NCBI GenBank assembly: GCA_027923505.1
Contig: BROI01000022.1
Coordinates: 372,001 to 436,000, forward strand
DNA: 64,000 nucleotides
Reading direction: 5' to 3'
Origin: Mayamaea pseudoterrestris
Lineage: Eukaryota; Bacillariophyta; Bacillariophyceae; Sellaphorales; Sellaphoraceae
The notes under the pieces were generated by a model. That model worked only from the letters and a program-made list of their open reading frames with translations. It was not told the origin of the DNA and did not search any database. The position numbers were made by a program, and so were the translations under genes. Shown here piece after piece: positions 30,472 to 40,887 of the stretch (position 1 is the stretch's first letter; every line of letters starts with the position of its first letter).

Positions 30472-31641
30472 TTAAACCTGCATACGCATGGCCCGGTCAA
30501 TGCTCACCAACCGCTTGCCTCGCTTAAGTGCAATCTCCTCCAACGACTCGTGCGTCATGAGCGCCTTGTAAGTGGCGCGTACAACATTGTAGGGGTTGCG
30601 ATTCCCATGAGCCTTGGAAACGGCATTGACAATGCCAAACCGCTTCAAAATCTCCGCCACGAGAGGATTGCCTCGAAGTCCATTGTCCGTCGCCCGAATC
30701 TTGACAATGCACGAATTGTGTTTACCCGCCAAATCTCGCGTAATGCCATTGTTTTGGTAGCGATCGACAAAGAAAATGTTGCGCTTGCAGTGGCGGGCCG
30801 CCAAGTCCACCGCTCTCAACGGATCCTTGGACTTGCCGAAGCCAAAACCGCCGCATCCGTTCATGTTTCCGCCAACGACGAGCGCGCGGTAACTCTCCAA
30901 CCGACCACCCCGCCATAACTTAATGTTGCGATCAACCTTGACAAGCATTTCGCTCCATTCGCCGTGCGCCAATTGATTGCGATGCAAGATTGTTTCAGGA
31001 TCATCGTCATGGTCGTCCTGATCGTCTTCCAACTGCGACATGAAGGACGGTCTGGTTGGTTTCGATGCAAACTCGGTATCATCCAAGTCAAGATTCTTGA
31101 TGCTTTCCCTGGCAATGTTTTCTTCCAAAATACCAACCAAGTCGTCCTCCTCGTCAATGCCAGCAAGTGCGCGTCGCTCACCCACCAAGTCTTCCGTTGA
31201 GCCTTGTTCCGCCAGAATGTAATCGGCCATGCGCAGCTGCTCGTCCATGAGCTGTCCCGTCGAAAGTGGTGTCACTTGCTGCAACTGCTCCTGGAACTCG
31301 CGAATCACGTCAGATGCAAGCGGACCAAATACGTCAATGTTTCGTTCCTTGTTGTTGCCGTCTTGTAGCGTGATAAATTTTTGTGGATTACCGGGACTCC
31401 AGTCAGTTACCTTTTTGTTCTTTTTCGGCTGAATGGGACGGTATGACTGTGAAGGACGGCGACGAGGCCGAAAGGAATTGCTGCTGCCATCGGATGCACT
31501 TGATGTCGAGCCTTTGGACTTGGCCGACTTGTCGCCATTTCCAGTGGCCAAGAAACGACGAGAAACGAGACTAATGTCATGATTGATTGATGTACATGCT
31601 CGATGGTAAAGACCTTGACGAATGAGAGACGCAGACATCAT
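30472..31641 (-). CDS. MRPS5: Mitochondrial ribosomal protein uS5m
   Basis: A single exon of 389 residues from ATG 31641 (the frame extends upstream to a TTG only). The N-terminus is basic and hydroxylated (MMSASLIRQGLYHRACTS), a mitochondrial presequence type. A long polar region of about 220 residues follows. The C-terminal 165 residues hold both S5 domains: the N-terminal RNA-binding part (VDRNIKLWRGGRLESYRALV, GGNMNGCGGFGFGKSKDPLR) and the C-terminal part (FVDRYQNNGITRDLAGKHNS, KIRATDNGLRGNPLVAEILK, GIVNAVSKAHGNRNPYNVVR). The gene ends 3' to 3' with GH10, about 300 bp away. Confidence 0.88.
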   Translation of the reverse strand: MMSASLIRQGLYHRACTSINHDISLVSRRFLATGNGDKSAKSKGSTSSASDGSSNSFRPRRRPSQSYRPIQPKKNKKVTDWSPGNPQKFITLQDGNNKERNIDVFGPLASDVIREFQEQLQQVTPLSTGQLMDEQLRMADYILAEQGSTEDLVGERRALAGIDEEDDLVGILEENIARESIKNLDLDDTEFASKPTRPSFMSQLEDDQDDHDDDPETILHRNQLAHGEWSEMLVKVDRNIKLWRGGRLESYRALVVGGNMNGCGGFGFGKSKDPLRAVDLAARHCKRNIFFVDRYQNNGITRDLAGKHNSCIVKIRATDNGLRGNPLVAEILKRFGIVNAVSKAHGNRNPYNVVRATYKALMTHESLEEIALKRGKRLVSIDRAMRMQV

Positions 31642-31691
31642 TTTGGTGCGCAAATATTTGCGAGATGCTGGTTCTGTTCAAGTGTGAGGCC

Positions 31692-31721
31692 ATGGTCGAC
31701 GCGTGACGACCCGTCGACCAT
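31692..31721. repeat. 10-bp inverted repeat in a divergent promoter
   Basis: ATGGTCGACG and CGTCGACCAT are separated by 10 bp, about 50 bp upstream of the uS5m start and 185 bp from the opposite gene. It could bind a dimeric regulator; this is inference. Confidence 0.6.
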
Positions 31722-31905
31722 CATGATAAGTATCAATGAATGACATAACATACTATTGCCTCCTTATGTAGCTTTCACTGGCGTGATATTTCATACTATT
31801 GCCTTACTGTTAATGACAAGTTTTCGTTGCGGCGATGGGCGACACCCGCCCGACCATGCGCTTTTGCATCATCCAGCGACCTCACAATCATTTTCAACGT
31901 CCACC

Positions 31906-33198
31906 ATGGCAGCGCATCATCCATCTTCCCTCTTAGCGGAATGCTTTACGGAGACTGATCGTCTTCGTAGCATGCTTGGACCAGACATTTCGCCTTCATT
32001 TTTCGAATTGGAATGCGAGTTCAAAGGTGACAGACAACGGCTGCTTCAGGCCGGGTCACTTTTGGATCTTGAGTCCTTCATAGACGCTGCCGTAGCCGTT
32101 TGGATGTCGCCAAGCGTCATGGTAATGACTAGCGATTGCCGTTTACGAGCATTACGCCATTTTAAGGGGTCGTTTCTGCCGGATCGGGTGGCCTGTACGA
32201 TGGTTATTACAACAACAATTCGTATGTCATCCAATTCCATCCACTCGCCTAGCTTTATGCTACATTGGGACGGACATGGCATTCTTAATGAGTCAATACA
32301 GTATGTCATGGAACTCTTCATGGCTATGACGCATAATCTCAATGTTGAGTTACTTTCAGTGTTCGCCGTTCACGAGATATTCTTAAAGACAGCTGCCGAA
32401 AAGTCTGGGGAAGTTATCGAACCATTTGATGCCATGGCGCTTGACGATTTCTTATCTCGACATAAAGAAACTTTGCTCACCGTCGATTTAACATCATGCT
32501 TGCTGAGCGACGCTTCCTGTCGGGTATTAGGAACTTTCTGCGGAGAAGTCAAGTTCTTTGACTGCGCTCTGGTAAATGTCGGCGCACTTGGCAGCTCAAT
32601 GGCAAACGGAGCTGGACCTAAACAAGTGGCAATCCACTTGAAGTCTACGCAGGAGCTTTCTTTGCTAGAAAACCTTCCAGTTAACAATCAAATTGAAAGC
32701 CTGGAGTTAGGGTACATTTACGAGCCTTCTGCAAATGAAGCTCAAGACGTGCCAGCACATGTTCCTTTGATTAAAAAATGCCGAGCATTGAAACGTCTAT
32801 CTTGGTTCTTTTTTGAAACTTCCTGCGAGGCATGGGATGTTTTGATGCAATCGCTACAGTCGCACTTATCGCTGACAACTTTTACTATCATGGACCAGGA
32901 ATGGGATGCAGTCAAGGATAGCAAGCGACGCACCATGAGTGTTGTGCAATGTCTACAAAAGAACCAATCCATTGAATCATTTAGCATGACCTGGTATGAC
33001 TTTGATATATGGGAAACTATGGTTGAGCCGCTGTTGCAGGTAAATGCGTTTCGCAAGCGCATGCGCTCCGTCATTGCCACACCGAACGAAAATCTCGGGC
33101 GAGCGAATCTTGGCAAAATTCTACACAAGGTGAAGCATAATCGGAACCTCATTCGATGTTGCTTGGAGGACAATTTTGATTTGCTCCTCACGTATTAA
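31906..33198 (+). CDS. Unknown 430-residue protein, possibly leucine-rich-repeat-like
   Basis: I choose ATG 31906 (context ACCATGG); the frame is open upstream to 31756 through weaker starts. No family is recognised with confidence. Spaced segments such as LLTVDLTSCLLSDASCRVL, QIESLELGYIYEPS, CRALKRLSWFFFE, HLSLTTFTIMDQEW and NQSIESFSMTWYDF recur about every 25-35 residues with the hydrophobic pattern of degenerate leucine-rich (ribonuclease-inhibitor-like) repeats, so a solenoid protein-interaction role is possible. There is no signal peptide from this start. A C-terminal NLGKILHKVKHNRNL helix is typical of capping segments in algal LRR proteins. Confidence 0.55.
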   Translation: MAAHHPSSLLAECFTETDRLRSMLGPDISPSFFELECEFKGDRQRLLQAGSLLDLESFIDAAVAVWMSPSVMVMTSDCRLRALRHFKGSFLPDRVACTMVITTTIRMSSNSIHSPSFMLHWDGHGILNESIQYVMELFMAMTHNLNVELLSVFAVHEIFLKTAAEKSGEVIEPFDAMALDDFLSRHKETLLTVDLTSCLLSDASCRVLGTFCGEVKFFDCALVNVGALGSSMANGAGPKQVAIHLKSTQELSLLENLPVNNQIESLELGYIYEPSANEAQDVPAHVPLIKKCRALKRLSWFFFETSCEAWDVLMQSLQSHLSLTTFTIMDQEWDAVKDSKRRTMSVVQCLQKNQSIESFSMTWYDFDIWETMVEPLLQVNAFRKRMRSVIATPNENLGRANLGKILHKVKHNRNLIRCCLEDNFDLLLTY

Positions 33199-33377
33199 CA
33201 AAGATGCTCATACATTAAAGTACAATTTGCGACGTTTCTGGAGAGGCAGAGCAGAAGTCAACTTTCTTGGATACTAAGCTCATACCCTATGTATAATATA
33301 TATATAACGCATAAATGATGCAGTACCAGTACATCCTTCCATTTATATGGCCTTGCACTATGTATAAGTTAGAGTAG

Positions 33378-33810
33378 CTACGTTTGTTTTTGTATTGCTG
33401 GCGGCATGGAGACTTTGAGGAGTTGTTCTTCACACGGAAATTTTGCGTTGCATGCGCGACTCACGCAACGTCGGGAACTACGGCAAGTTGCCATTCTGAC
33501 GCACGATAGGTATGCGAAGCCATCAACATGAAGCCTGCATACAGCCTTGGATTTATGCTGCATGCAACATTGACATTGAAGGCGACTCTAACTTTAATTA
33601 TGCCTGGGACTTTCGCGGTCATTCTCATCGAGAGGTCCTGGAATCCCATTCACTTACTAGCGTGCGGTAAGTGTCCGTTTCCTTTTGACCAGTCAAACTG
33701 TCACAAACGCTAGAGAGTATCGAGCCTAACCCGCATGCACCGATAGGGACGCAGCAAAGCATGCGGATGAACGTCTCGTTGACAGGCTTGGTCACATCGA
33801 GTCCATACAT
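33378..33810 (-). CDS. Possible small cysteine-rich protein, two exons
   Basis: Minus-strand exons 33810-33658 and 33557-33378 flank a 100-bp candidate intron (GTAAGT...TGCAG) and join in phase 0 to 110 residues with ten cysteines (MLCCVPIGACGLGS; MATCRSSRRC; SRACNAKFPC). No family is recognised, and the basic composition could be chance. It lies alone in a 777-bp gap (33199-33975) that otherwise shows only an AT-rich run near 33290-33310. Confidence 0.25.
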
Positions 33811-33975
33811 AAGCAGAACAAGCGACGCCTAGCGTCTTGGAAGAGAGAACCAGGCGAATCTGTTCAGCGGCTTTTAGTCCATTCTCGAGTGGAAGCGCAA
33901 CAGAAGTTTTTGAGTATTACTTGACAACGATCGGCCGCCATCAAAGATACAAATTCGCTCGCGCGTTTAACCTTT

Positions 33976-36900
33976 ATGAAATCATTGAAGAAAGTCTTTC
34001 GTCGTGCATCAATTCAGCTTGGGGCGAGCAGCGAGATTGAGGTAGCAGCCGATAACCAAAGCACTGCCAATCAGTCGAGCATTCCTGCCGCCGCATCTAC
34101 TACGCGCAGCGCTACTTCGCCATCATCCTTAGCCACATCAAGTCGAGGCAAGTCGTCGAAGTCAAAGACGGACAAGTCAGATTTATTAGAAACTGGCAAC
34201 AGCAGCAGCAGCAGTCACAGTCGAAACAAGTCAAAGTCTCCCGGTCCTTCCGCCTCTAGAAAGCCGCCATCACCAGCTCCGACTGCGCCCGCAAAAGAAC
34301 CATCGCAGCAAACGTTGGCCGCGTCTCTCAGTGAAAACAATAGCAGTCATCACTCGGCACTGAGTCGCCAACGAAGCGCTCATTCCAAGGCTGAAAAAAT
34401 TCGACGAGAACTAGACGAAGCGAGACTTCGATCCAGACAAAGTCGTTTGGCAAAGGAAGAAGCTACATCGTTACTAAACTCGCAGACGAGCAGTAGCACT
34501 GACGCCTCCGCTGGCACGAGTTCCAGCACCATGTCGACTCATTCATCGCATCGTGTGGCGCAAACGTCGAGCGCCATTTTGTCGGAACTGCCGTCGGAGG
34601 AAATGAAACTGATTGCAAAGCCAGCGAGTAACGTTCAAAACTCGCAGTGTTTCGTCGTTCCAAACGACCCGCCCGACTTGGTGCGAGCCTACGAGCAAGT
34701 TCCGTTGCTGGAACAAACGTTGCTGCCTCGTGGTGGAGCCAGTGTTGACACAAAGGCTGTTGGTCGCATTCAGGTTTGTGACAAAGACGGAATGAGGATA
34801 TTGAAGGCTCCTGTATAATGAAGATTTCGTCTCACGTTGTCCCATTCCATTCCGTCGCCACAGTTTGGCATTCCACCCGAAACCATCAAGGACAGCATGA
34901 AACTAGGTATTCCCGTTCCGCAAGTCTACATTGTGCCGGTCGATCGTTTCTGTCGCGAAATGGGTCCTGCGTTGGGTGTCAACTTGGCCGAGTTTGAGTT
35001 TCCGGCCTATTTCAACTTTTTCGTCTACAAGAAAAAGTGCACGCTCGTGGTTGACTCTGACGAAGCGGAAGAAAACATACGTCGCGTATTTGGTGAGACT
35101 CTGCTAGGTCCTCATCAGTTTCGACGAGAGGATAATCCCATTGCGTACGAGGAGGAAGACTTTGCGCCAGAATTTCCGAGAGAGGCGATACCGAATTTTC
35201 AAAAAGAGTTTAAACACTTTCGCATCATGCCAGACGGAAAGGAACTGGAAATTGAAACGCTTTTGAACTTTCACCATTTCAAAATGAACAAGAATGGTAA
35301 AGAGCACAATGTTGGAGTGCCACCCAATGTAATAAACGAACAATTAGCATCTGGGGCGCCTGACGAGCAATTTGATGGAGGCGTTGGGGGTCTCCACGAT
35401 GCTAATGCTGATATAGATAGTGACGACGACGACGACATTCCTGGAAGAATGACCAATGAGTACGCTGCGTCGCGGACCAGGAGGAATAAGTGGTCGTTTG
35501 CGCAATTGCGTCACGTTTGTAAGTTCTTCTGTCCATTGTTATTTCTGCATCAGCTACTTTCTATACTGTTTAAAACTCACATTCGTTTATTCACAAAGGC
35601 GATCTCGCAACAATCTGGCCTGTCAATGCCACTGATGAGCAAATTAAAAATAGATCCGTCCCTCGAGCTGAAATTTATAAGATGCCAGGAGGGACGGAAT
35701 ATTTTGTCCACGATATCGATGCCAATGGCATCATTATTGGCAAAGCCCGCTTTTCAGGTCACTTGCGCGTTTCAGAGCAAATGGTCGTCGACGGCTTTGG
35801 CGGACAATCTATAATGGAGGACATAAAACCCAAAAGAGAAAGCAACGCTAATGATGACCCGTCGGAGGCCTTGGAGAGTGTGTTTCGGTTAGATGCGCCT
35901 CCCACGTTTCACCCACCTTCCTTTGGAGTAACTGTGCTTGGCAATTCCCACGGATTTGACAAGAGTGGTTCAGTTTCAGGCTATGTATTGTGGATCAATG
36001 GTCGCGGCGTAATGATTGATCCCCCACCATATTCATCTGCGACGCTCGAGCGGGAAGGCATCCGGCCAAGAGCAATCGTTGGCATTATTCTCACGCATTG
36101 CCATGCGGACCATGATGCTGGGGCCTTTCAGAAGGTTCTCACCGGCTCGCCTGTTGTTGTCATTACTACGCCGACAATATACAAGAGTTTCATTCGCAAG
36201 TATGCTGCTCTGTCAGCTTTAAGTCCAGCAATTCTTCGTCACTGCCATCGCTTCAAGCCTGCTATTATAGGCCAGCCGTTGCGCTTTCAAGGCGCAACAT
36301 TCCGTTTTATGTACTCTCTACATACTATTCCATGTGTGGGTTTCCGTGTAGAATGGAGGGGACGCTCAATGGTATTTACTGGCGATCATTTTAACAGTCC
36401 AGAAGGTATCGATAAGCTGCAAGAGACAGGAGTGCTTTCTCGAGCTCGCGCTGATGACCTTCGAAGCCTGCCATTGCAAGAGTGCGATCTGATATTGCAT
36501 GAAGCCGGTGCACCGCCAATTCATACCCCTCTTGAGGTTCTCATGAAGCTTCCTCAGAGAATCAAAGATCGCCTTTATGTCGTACACACGGCCGCTCTTC
36601 CTGACAACTGCGATTTACGTGTTGCACCTACTGGAACTGCCGGCACCATTAGGTTGGATCAAATTCGACCTGGTGCAGTTGAGGAGAAGGGGAGCAATCT
36701 GTTATCGAGTATAACCGGTAGCCAAGGAGTGCGAGACACCAGAGATCTTTCGTCGTCAGTTGGTAACGATGACGCTCGTTGGGACGGAAATAATGAGTAC
36801 GAGACTATATCCGAGGAATCGGTTTCGATGGGAAGCTCCGGTGTGATGATGAGCTCGTTCGCGCACTTGGCTGTCGCAGACACAGCAAAGAAGGCGACTA

Positions 36901-38583
36901 AAGGAAGACACATACGAAACTTGTCCGTCTACAGTCAGCCTCAGGGCGAAGCTAACCAACCACCTCCTCTTGTAGCATTGCGGCCCGCATCGAGCACAGA
37001 CGCATGGTTCATTCTTAATCTTTTAAGCGCCGTGCCATTCTTGTCGAGGTAAGCCATTAGGTGGAGTAGCCATTAGGGCGTCAGTCAAATAACAATGGTC
37101 TCACCCGCCCTGATGCATCTCTAGCCTTTGCTACACCCACACAATGGAAGTGCTCGAAACGGCGCGTGTAGACGCTTACCCAATGAATAACATTGTCGTC
37201 CCTGCTAGCAAGCGAAACCACATGCTTTGCGTTGTCTGGGAAGGCACGTGCTCCGAGCAGGCGACGACTGCAACAGGCGCCCTTGGGTCGATTCAAGAAG
37301 AGTCCGGCACAATTTGGCATGCCGGTGATTGGACGGGACCCATTTCCTTGCAGCCCGATAGAAGACTAAGCGGCGAGAGTTCCACCAGCACCACTCACGA
37401 TATAGTTGCACTATCCAGCGTCGGTGTCAAGGTGATAACAATCGAGATGCAGCAATTACATGCTATACTAAAAGCCGGGTCGTCTTTGTATGCAACATAT
37501 CTGGAACGGACTGTTCTTAAACAAAAGGCGAGAGATGAAAGACTGGGTGACTCATGGAACGAACTTGACGCGAAGAATGTCTTGTACGACTACAACGTTC
37601 TTGAACTTCTCAACAGCAATTCAGCTTTGCGAAAATTAAACGCTGTGCAAAAGCGACACTTGGAATGCTTGGCTGAAGGACCAATTGCTTTTGCACACGG
37701 TGATCGCATGTGGCGAGCGGGAACAGCCGTCGACAAGGCCTATCTCATTGTTTCTGGCAGCTGCTCCTTTACACCGAAGCGACGAAATGCTGGGTCCGTC
37801 GCTGCAATAGACACTGCATCAGTTTCTCAGATTGAGCGAGACGGCTCAGATGTCGGGGACAGTATGCGTTTTGACGCTTTGAGAGTCATGGACGAGCTTG
37901 GAAAGGCTACGAGCAGCGACGACGAACTTGATGAAGCTGGATTTGGTGCGAGTCAGTCGCTCGACATTGCGCTGTCGGAAGCTGCTGATTTCGACAAGCT
38001 GAGCCGAGGACTTCAAAAGCGCGCCGACTTTCTTGCCAAGGAGGGATCATCATGCCGTCTCGAGTTTGGCGAGGAAGAGCACGCGACAACGGACACTGCA
38101 CATCAAACTGGTTCACAATTGGATCACACATTTACGGATGAGTCCGATCATCCGGGAAGTCGATCACAGCGAGTCTCCATGTTTCGTCGCCGGTCATCAC
38201 GAGCGCGCCATGCCAACAAGGTGCTCGGGCGTCTCTACAGTCGCCAAGCATCTGCCGGTGGGCTTGTCTTTAGCCGCGGTCACTTTCTGGGCGACATGTC
38301 TAAAATGGTGTCTGGTTTGCTGGCCAATGATGCAACTGTTGAATTGGGCAAGGACGACAGTGGACCTGAATATGGACTCGGCGATAATTCTTCGGAACAA
38401 CTAAACGCATCATCCTTGTCAGAGGATACTGGACGCAAGTCTCATTTGAAGCATAGTTCCACCTTGATTGCTGGAAAGGATGGGTGCGTTGCTCTTGCCT
38501 TTCCAAAGAGTAGCCTTGTTGGCTTTTTAGACGAATACCCTGGTTTCTTGCTAAGCTTGTTGGGGACGCAAGCGATAGTATAA
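33976..38583 (+). CDS. Metallo-beta-lactamase-type cyclic nucleotide phosphodiesterase with cNMP-binding region (Dictyostelium GbpA/PdeD-like)
   Basis: Exons 33976-34773, 34864-35518, 35599-37048 and 37125-38583 are joined by introns of 90, 80 and 76 bp, all in frame, giving 1453 residues. A Ser-rich disordered N-terminus (~200 residues) contains a coiled stretch (KAEKIRRELDEARLRSRQSR). A conserved block follows (FGIPPETIKDSMKLGIPVPQ). The metallo-beta-lactamase domain starts after LGNSHGFDKSGSVSGYVL: metal motif THCHADHDAG, then SLHTIPCVGFRVEWRGRSMV, FTGDHF and the late His in VVHTAALP, so the metal ligands look intact. The C-terminal ~490 residues hold cyclic-nucleotide-binding-like pieces (GDRMWRAGTAVDKAYLIVSG), separated by low-complexity inserts. 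This matches stramenopile and amoebal cGMP-regulated class II phosphodiesterases. Cytosolic signalling is inferred. Confidence 0.85.
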
Positions 38584-38711
38584 AGATAGTGTTAACTTTG
38601 AGACAATACATTGGTGTCAGCTTTGCAAAGCATGAAACAACGTATGTTTGTATTAATACGGAAATGGTTAGAACAAGTATCGCTCATCTACCTTTCTATT
38701 GCATCTTTACT

Positions 38712-39984
38712 CTATTCATTCATAAAGAATGGATGCTGCAACGCTGTCTTGCAGGCAATGCGACGATGAGGGTCGTACTGGAGCAGCTTGTTTAAAAGAT
38801 CAGCTCCAACATGCCCTCCAACGGTATGCAGCGGAACAAAGTCTGTGATTGGACGCTCGCGCCACGACGGAAACTCTGGATTGTAGTGCGGCAGCTGCAC
38901 CACGCCCGGCCACGTCTCTGGCGTTGGTGTGCCTCGGCGCTGAAAGATTCGAAAGATTTGATCAATGTCCGACCGACCAGGAAAGAGCGGTATACCCGTG
39001 GCCATTTCCGCAAAAATGCATCCAATGGACCATACATCCACTGACGTAGAGTAGCGGTTAGCTCCAAGCAAGAGTTCCGGAGCCCGATACCAGAGTGTCA
39101 CTACTTCGAAAGTATATGGACCATTAGGAATTGCTGACAAGCGAGCAAGACCAAAGTCAGCTAGTTTGACGTGCTTGCCGTCGTGTGAAATCAGTAGCTG
39201 CAGAGTAAAAAGATGCCAGCGCCATGAGCAAGCACAACGACGTGAACATCCAGACTAATAAAACTTACATTATGCGGCTTCAAGTCACGGTGAAGAATGC
39301 GGTAAACGTGGCAGCATCCCACTCCGCTAATAATTTGTTTCAAAAAGCTCCTCGTCGTGGCCAGCGGCAATCCAATACGCTCACTGCCTTCCTCCTTCCG
39401 TTGCTGCTGATCCATGTACGTTTTCAAGTCATGCGCCACATACTCAAAAATCAAGTACAATCCCCCAGATCCTGCTTGAATAATATCAAACAGCTTGACA
39501 ACGTTTGGATGTTCCAGTTCGCGCAGGAGCGAAATTTCACGAATCACATTGCATGGCACGCCTCCCTCCGGCGTCGAGTCGGCAAAAGGAATGCGCTTAA
39601 TGGCGACAATCTCATTGGTAACATCCTTGCGACCCTTGTAGACAATTCCGTAGGCGCCTTGGCCTATCATTTCAGTCCTGTGTAATAAAGAAATAGATGT
39701 GAGATGTGTTGAAGCAATGTGACTGAGGACTGAGTGGCGAGAAATCTTTTGACAGCGAGTGTATAGCTGCAGTGCTGATTCATCCATACAATTTCCACCA
39801 TCAAAATAACAATTCACAAAAAGACGTACCTGGTGTAACCTTGCAACGGAGGCTCATCGTCAACGGGTGCGTGACGGCCCTTGCTTCGCGCTCGCTGCTG
39901 CTTTTGCGCCTGGTCATCCATGTCCTCGTCGTCGGAAACTTGGTCAATCAAGTCGGCATCGTCATCATACATGTCATCATCCAT
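38712..39984 (-). CDS. Cyclin-dependent kinase with variant PSTAIRE helix
   Basis: Exons (minus strand) 39984-39830, 39677-39269 and 39197-38712 are joined by introns of 152 and 71 bp, in phase, giving 349 residues. An acidic N-terminal extension of ~50 residues (MDDDMYDDDADLIDQ) precedes the kinase. Motifs: glycine loop IGQGAYGIVYKG, catalytic Lys in VAIKRI, cyclin-binding helix GGVPCNVIREISLL in place of PSTAIRE, HRDLKPHN at the exon 2/3 join, LADFGLARL, T-loop YTFEVVTLWYRAPE with the activating Thr position, and the CMGC-type end DPHRRIACKTALQHPFF. All catalytic residues are intact. The PCNVIRE-type helix does not match the common PSTAIRE, PITAIRE or PLSTIRE classes, so the subfamily and partner cyclin are unclear. 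Confidence 0.88.
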
Positions 39985-40272
39985 TATGTACTGTATATAA
40001 ATGTAGTGGAAGTGAGTAGATAGATCGGGGGTAATTCTAGCAAGAAGCGACGTTTCCGAAGGAACGTTGGAGAGCAAGATTTGTGTGACGGCGCGGGTGA
40101 CCGTTGATCCGGATCACAATGGGTACCGGACCGACGTACTGCGGACAACACCACCAAACCGCACGCGACATCTTGCTGCACCATGACGCACAATCTATCA
40201 TCGTTCGGGGAGTCTCTTGCTATTGATTGTTGCTCAAGCAGACGATACTCGTGAAAAATTAGTAATAGCAAA

Positions 40273-40813
40273 ATGGATCCCATGCAGTCAAACGCGCTGG
40301 AGAGCTACTCATCAGTAAGTCTGTTTGGCCACGAGTGCCGGCATGCCAACAAATGCCGATACATTTTCGTCATCATCATCAACATACTCGATCAACATGT
40401 CTCATCAATATATGATTTCTCCATTGCGCAATCTAGGTTAATGGTATCACTTGTGGGGATATAATGTATGAATTCATTGCATCCAAGGCGAACCAAAAAA
40501 GACCGGAAGCAACTGCCGATCAGGCCAACAAGGTACAGCGACAAGAGAACAAGCTCAATGATTCAAAACCTTGTCTGTCTTGTCATCACTAACACTATGT
40601 CTAAAATCATTTTTCTCTCATACGCAGCTCATGACTTGCTTCAATGCCTCGGTTGTCAAGATTCAAGAGTCACCCTGCAAGGAGCTTCGCCAATCCTATG
40701 CGGATTGCTTGTTGCCGAGTGAATCAGTGACAGCAAGTCGGCGAACGTCTTGCCTTGCCCTTCAATCCAAGCTGCAGGAGTGTGCGGCCATGCATGTGGG
40801 AAGGCTGGATTAA
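40273..40813 (+). CDS. Twin-CX9C (CHCH) small protein, three exons
   Basis: Exons 40273-40314, 40437-40532 and 40628-40813 are separated by introns of 122 and 95 bp, all phase 0 (GTAAGT...CTAG; GTACAG...GCAG). The 107-residue product starts MDPMQSNALESYSS. The last exon carries two perfect CX9C pairs, CKELRQSYADC and CLALQSKLQEC, the helix-hairpin signature of CHCH proteins that are imported and oxidised in the mitochondrial intermembrane space by Mia40/Erv1-type relays. Extra cysteines lie in ITCGDI and MTCFN. Members serve in cytochrome oxidase assembly and related tasks; which one this is cannot be decided. The gene diverges from the CDK gene (289 bp). Confidence 0.72.
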
Positions 40814-40887
40814 CATCAAGCTAATGTCATGGGCTAAAATTGTATATGCGCCTCAACTTCTATTATGTAGGCTAAACGCTATTTCAT

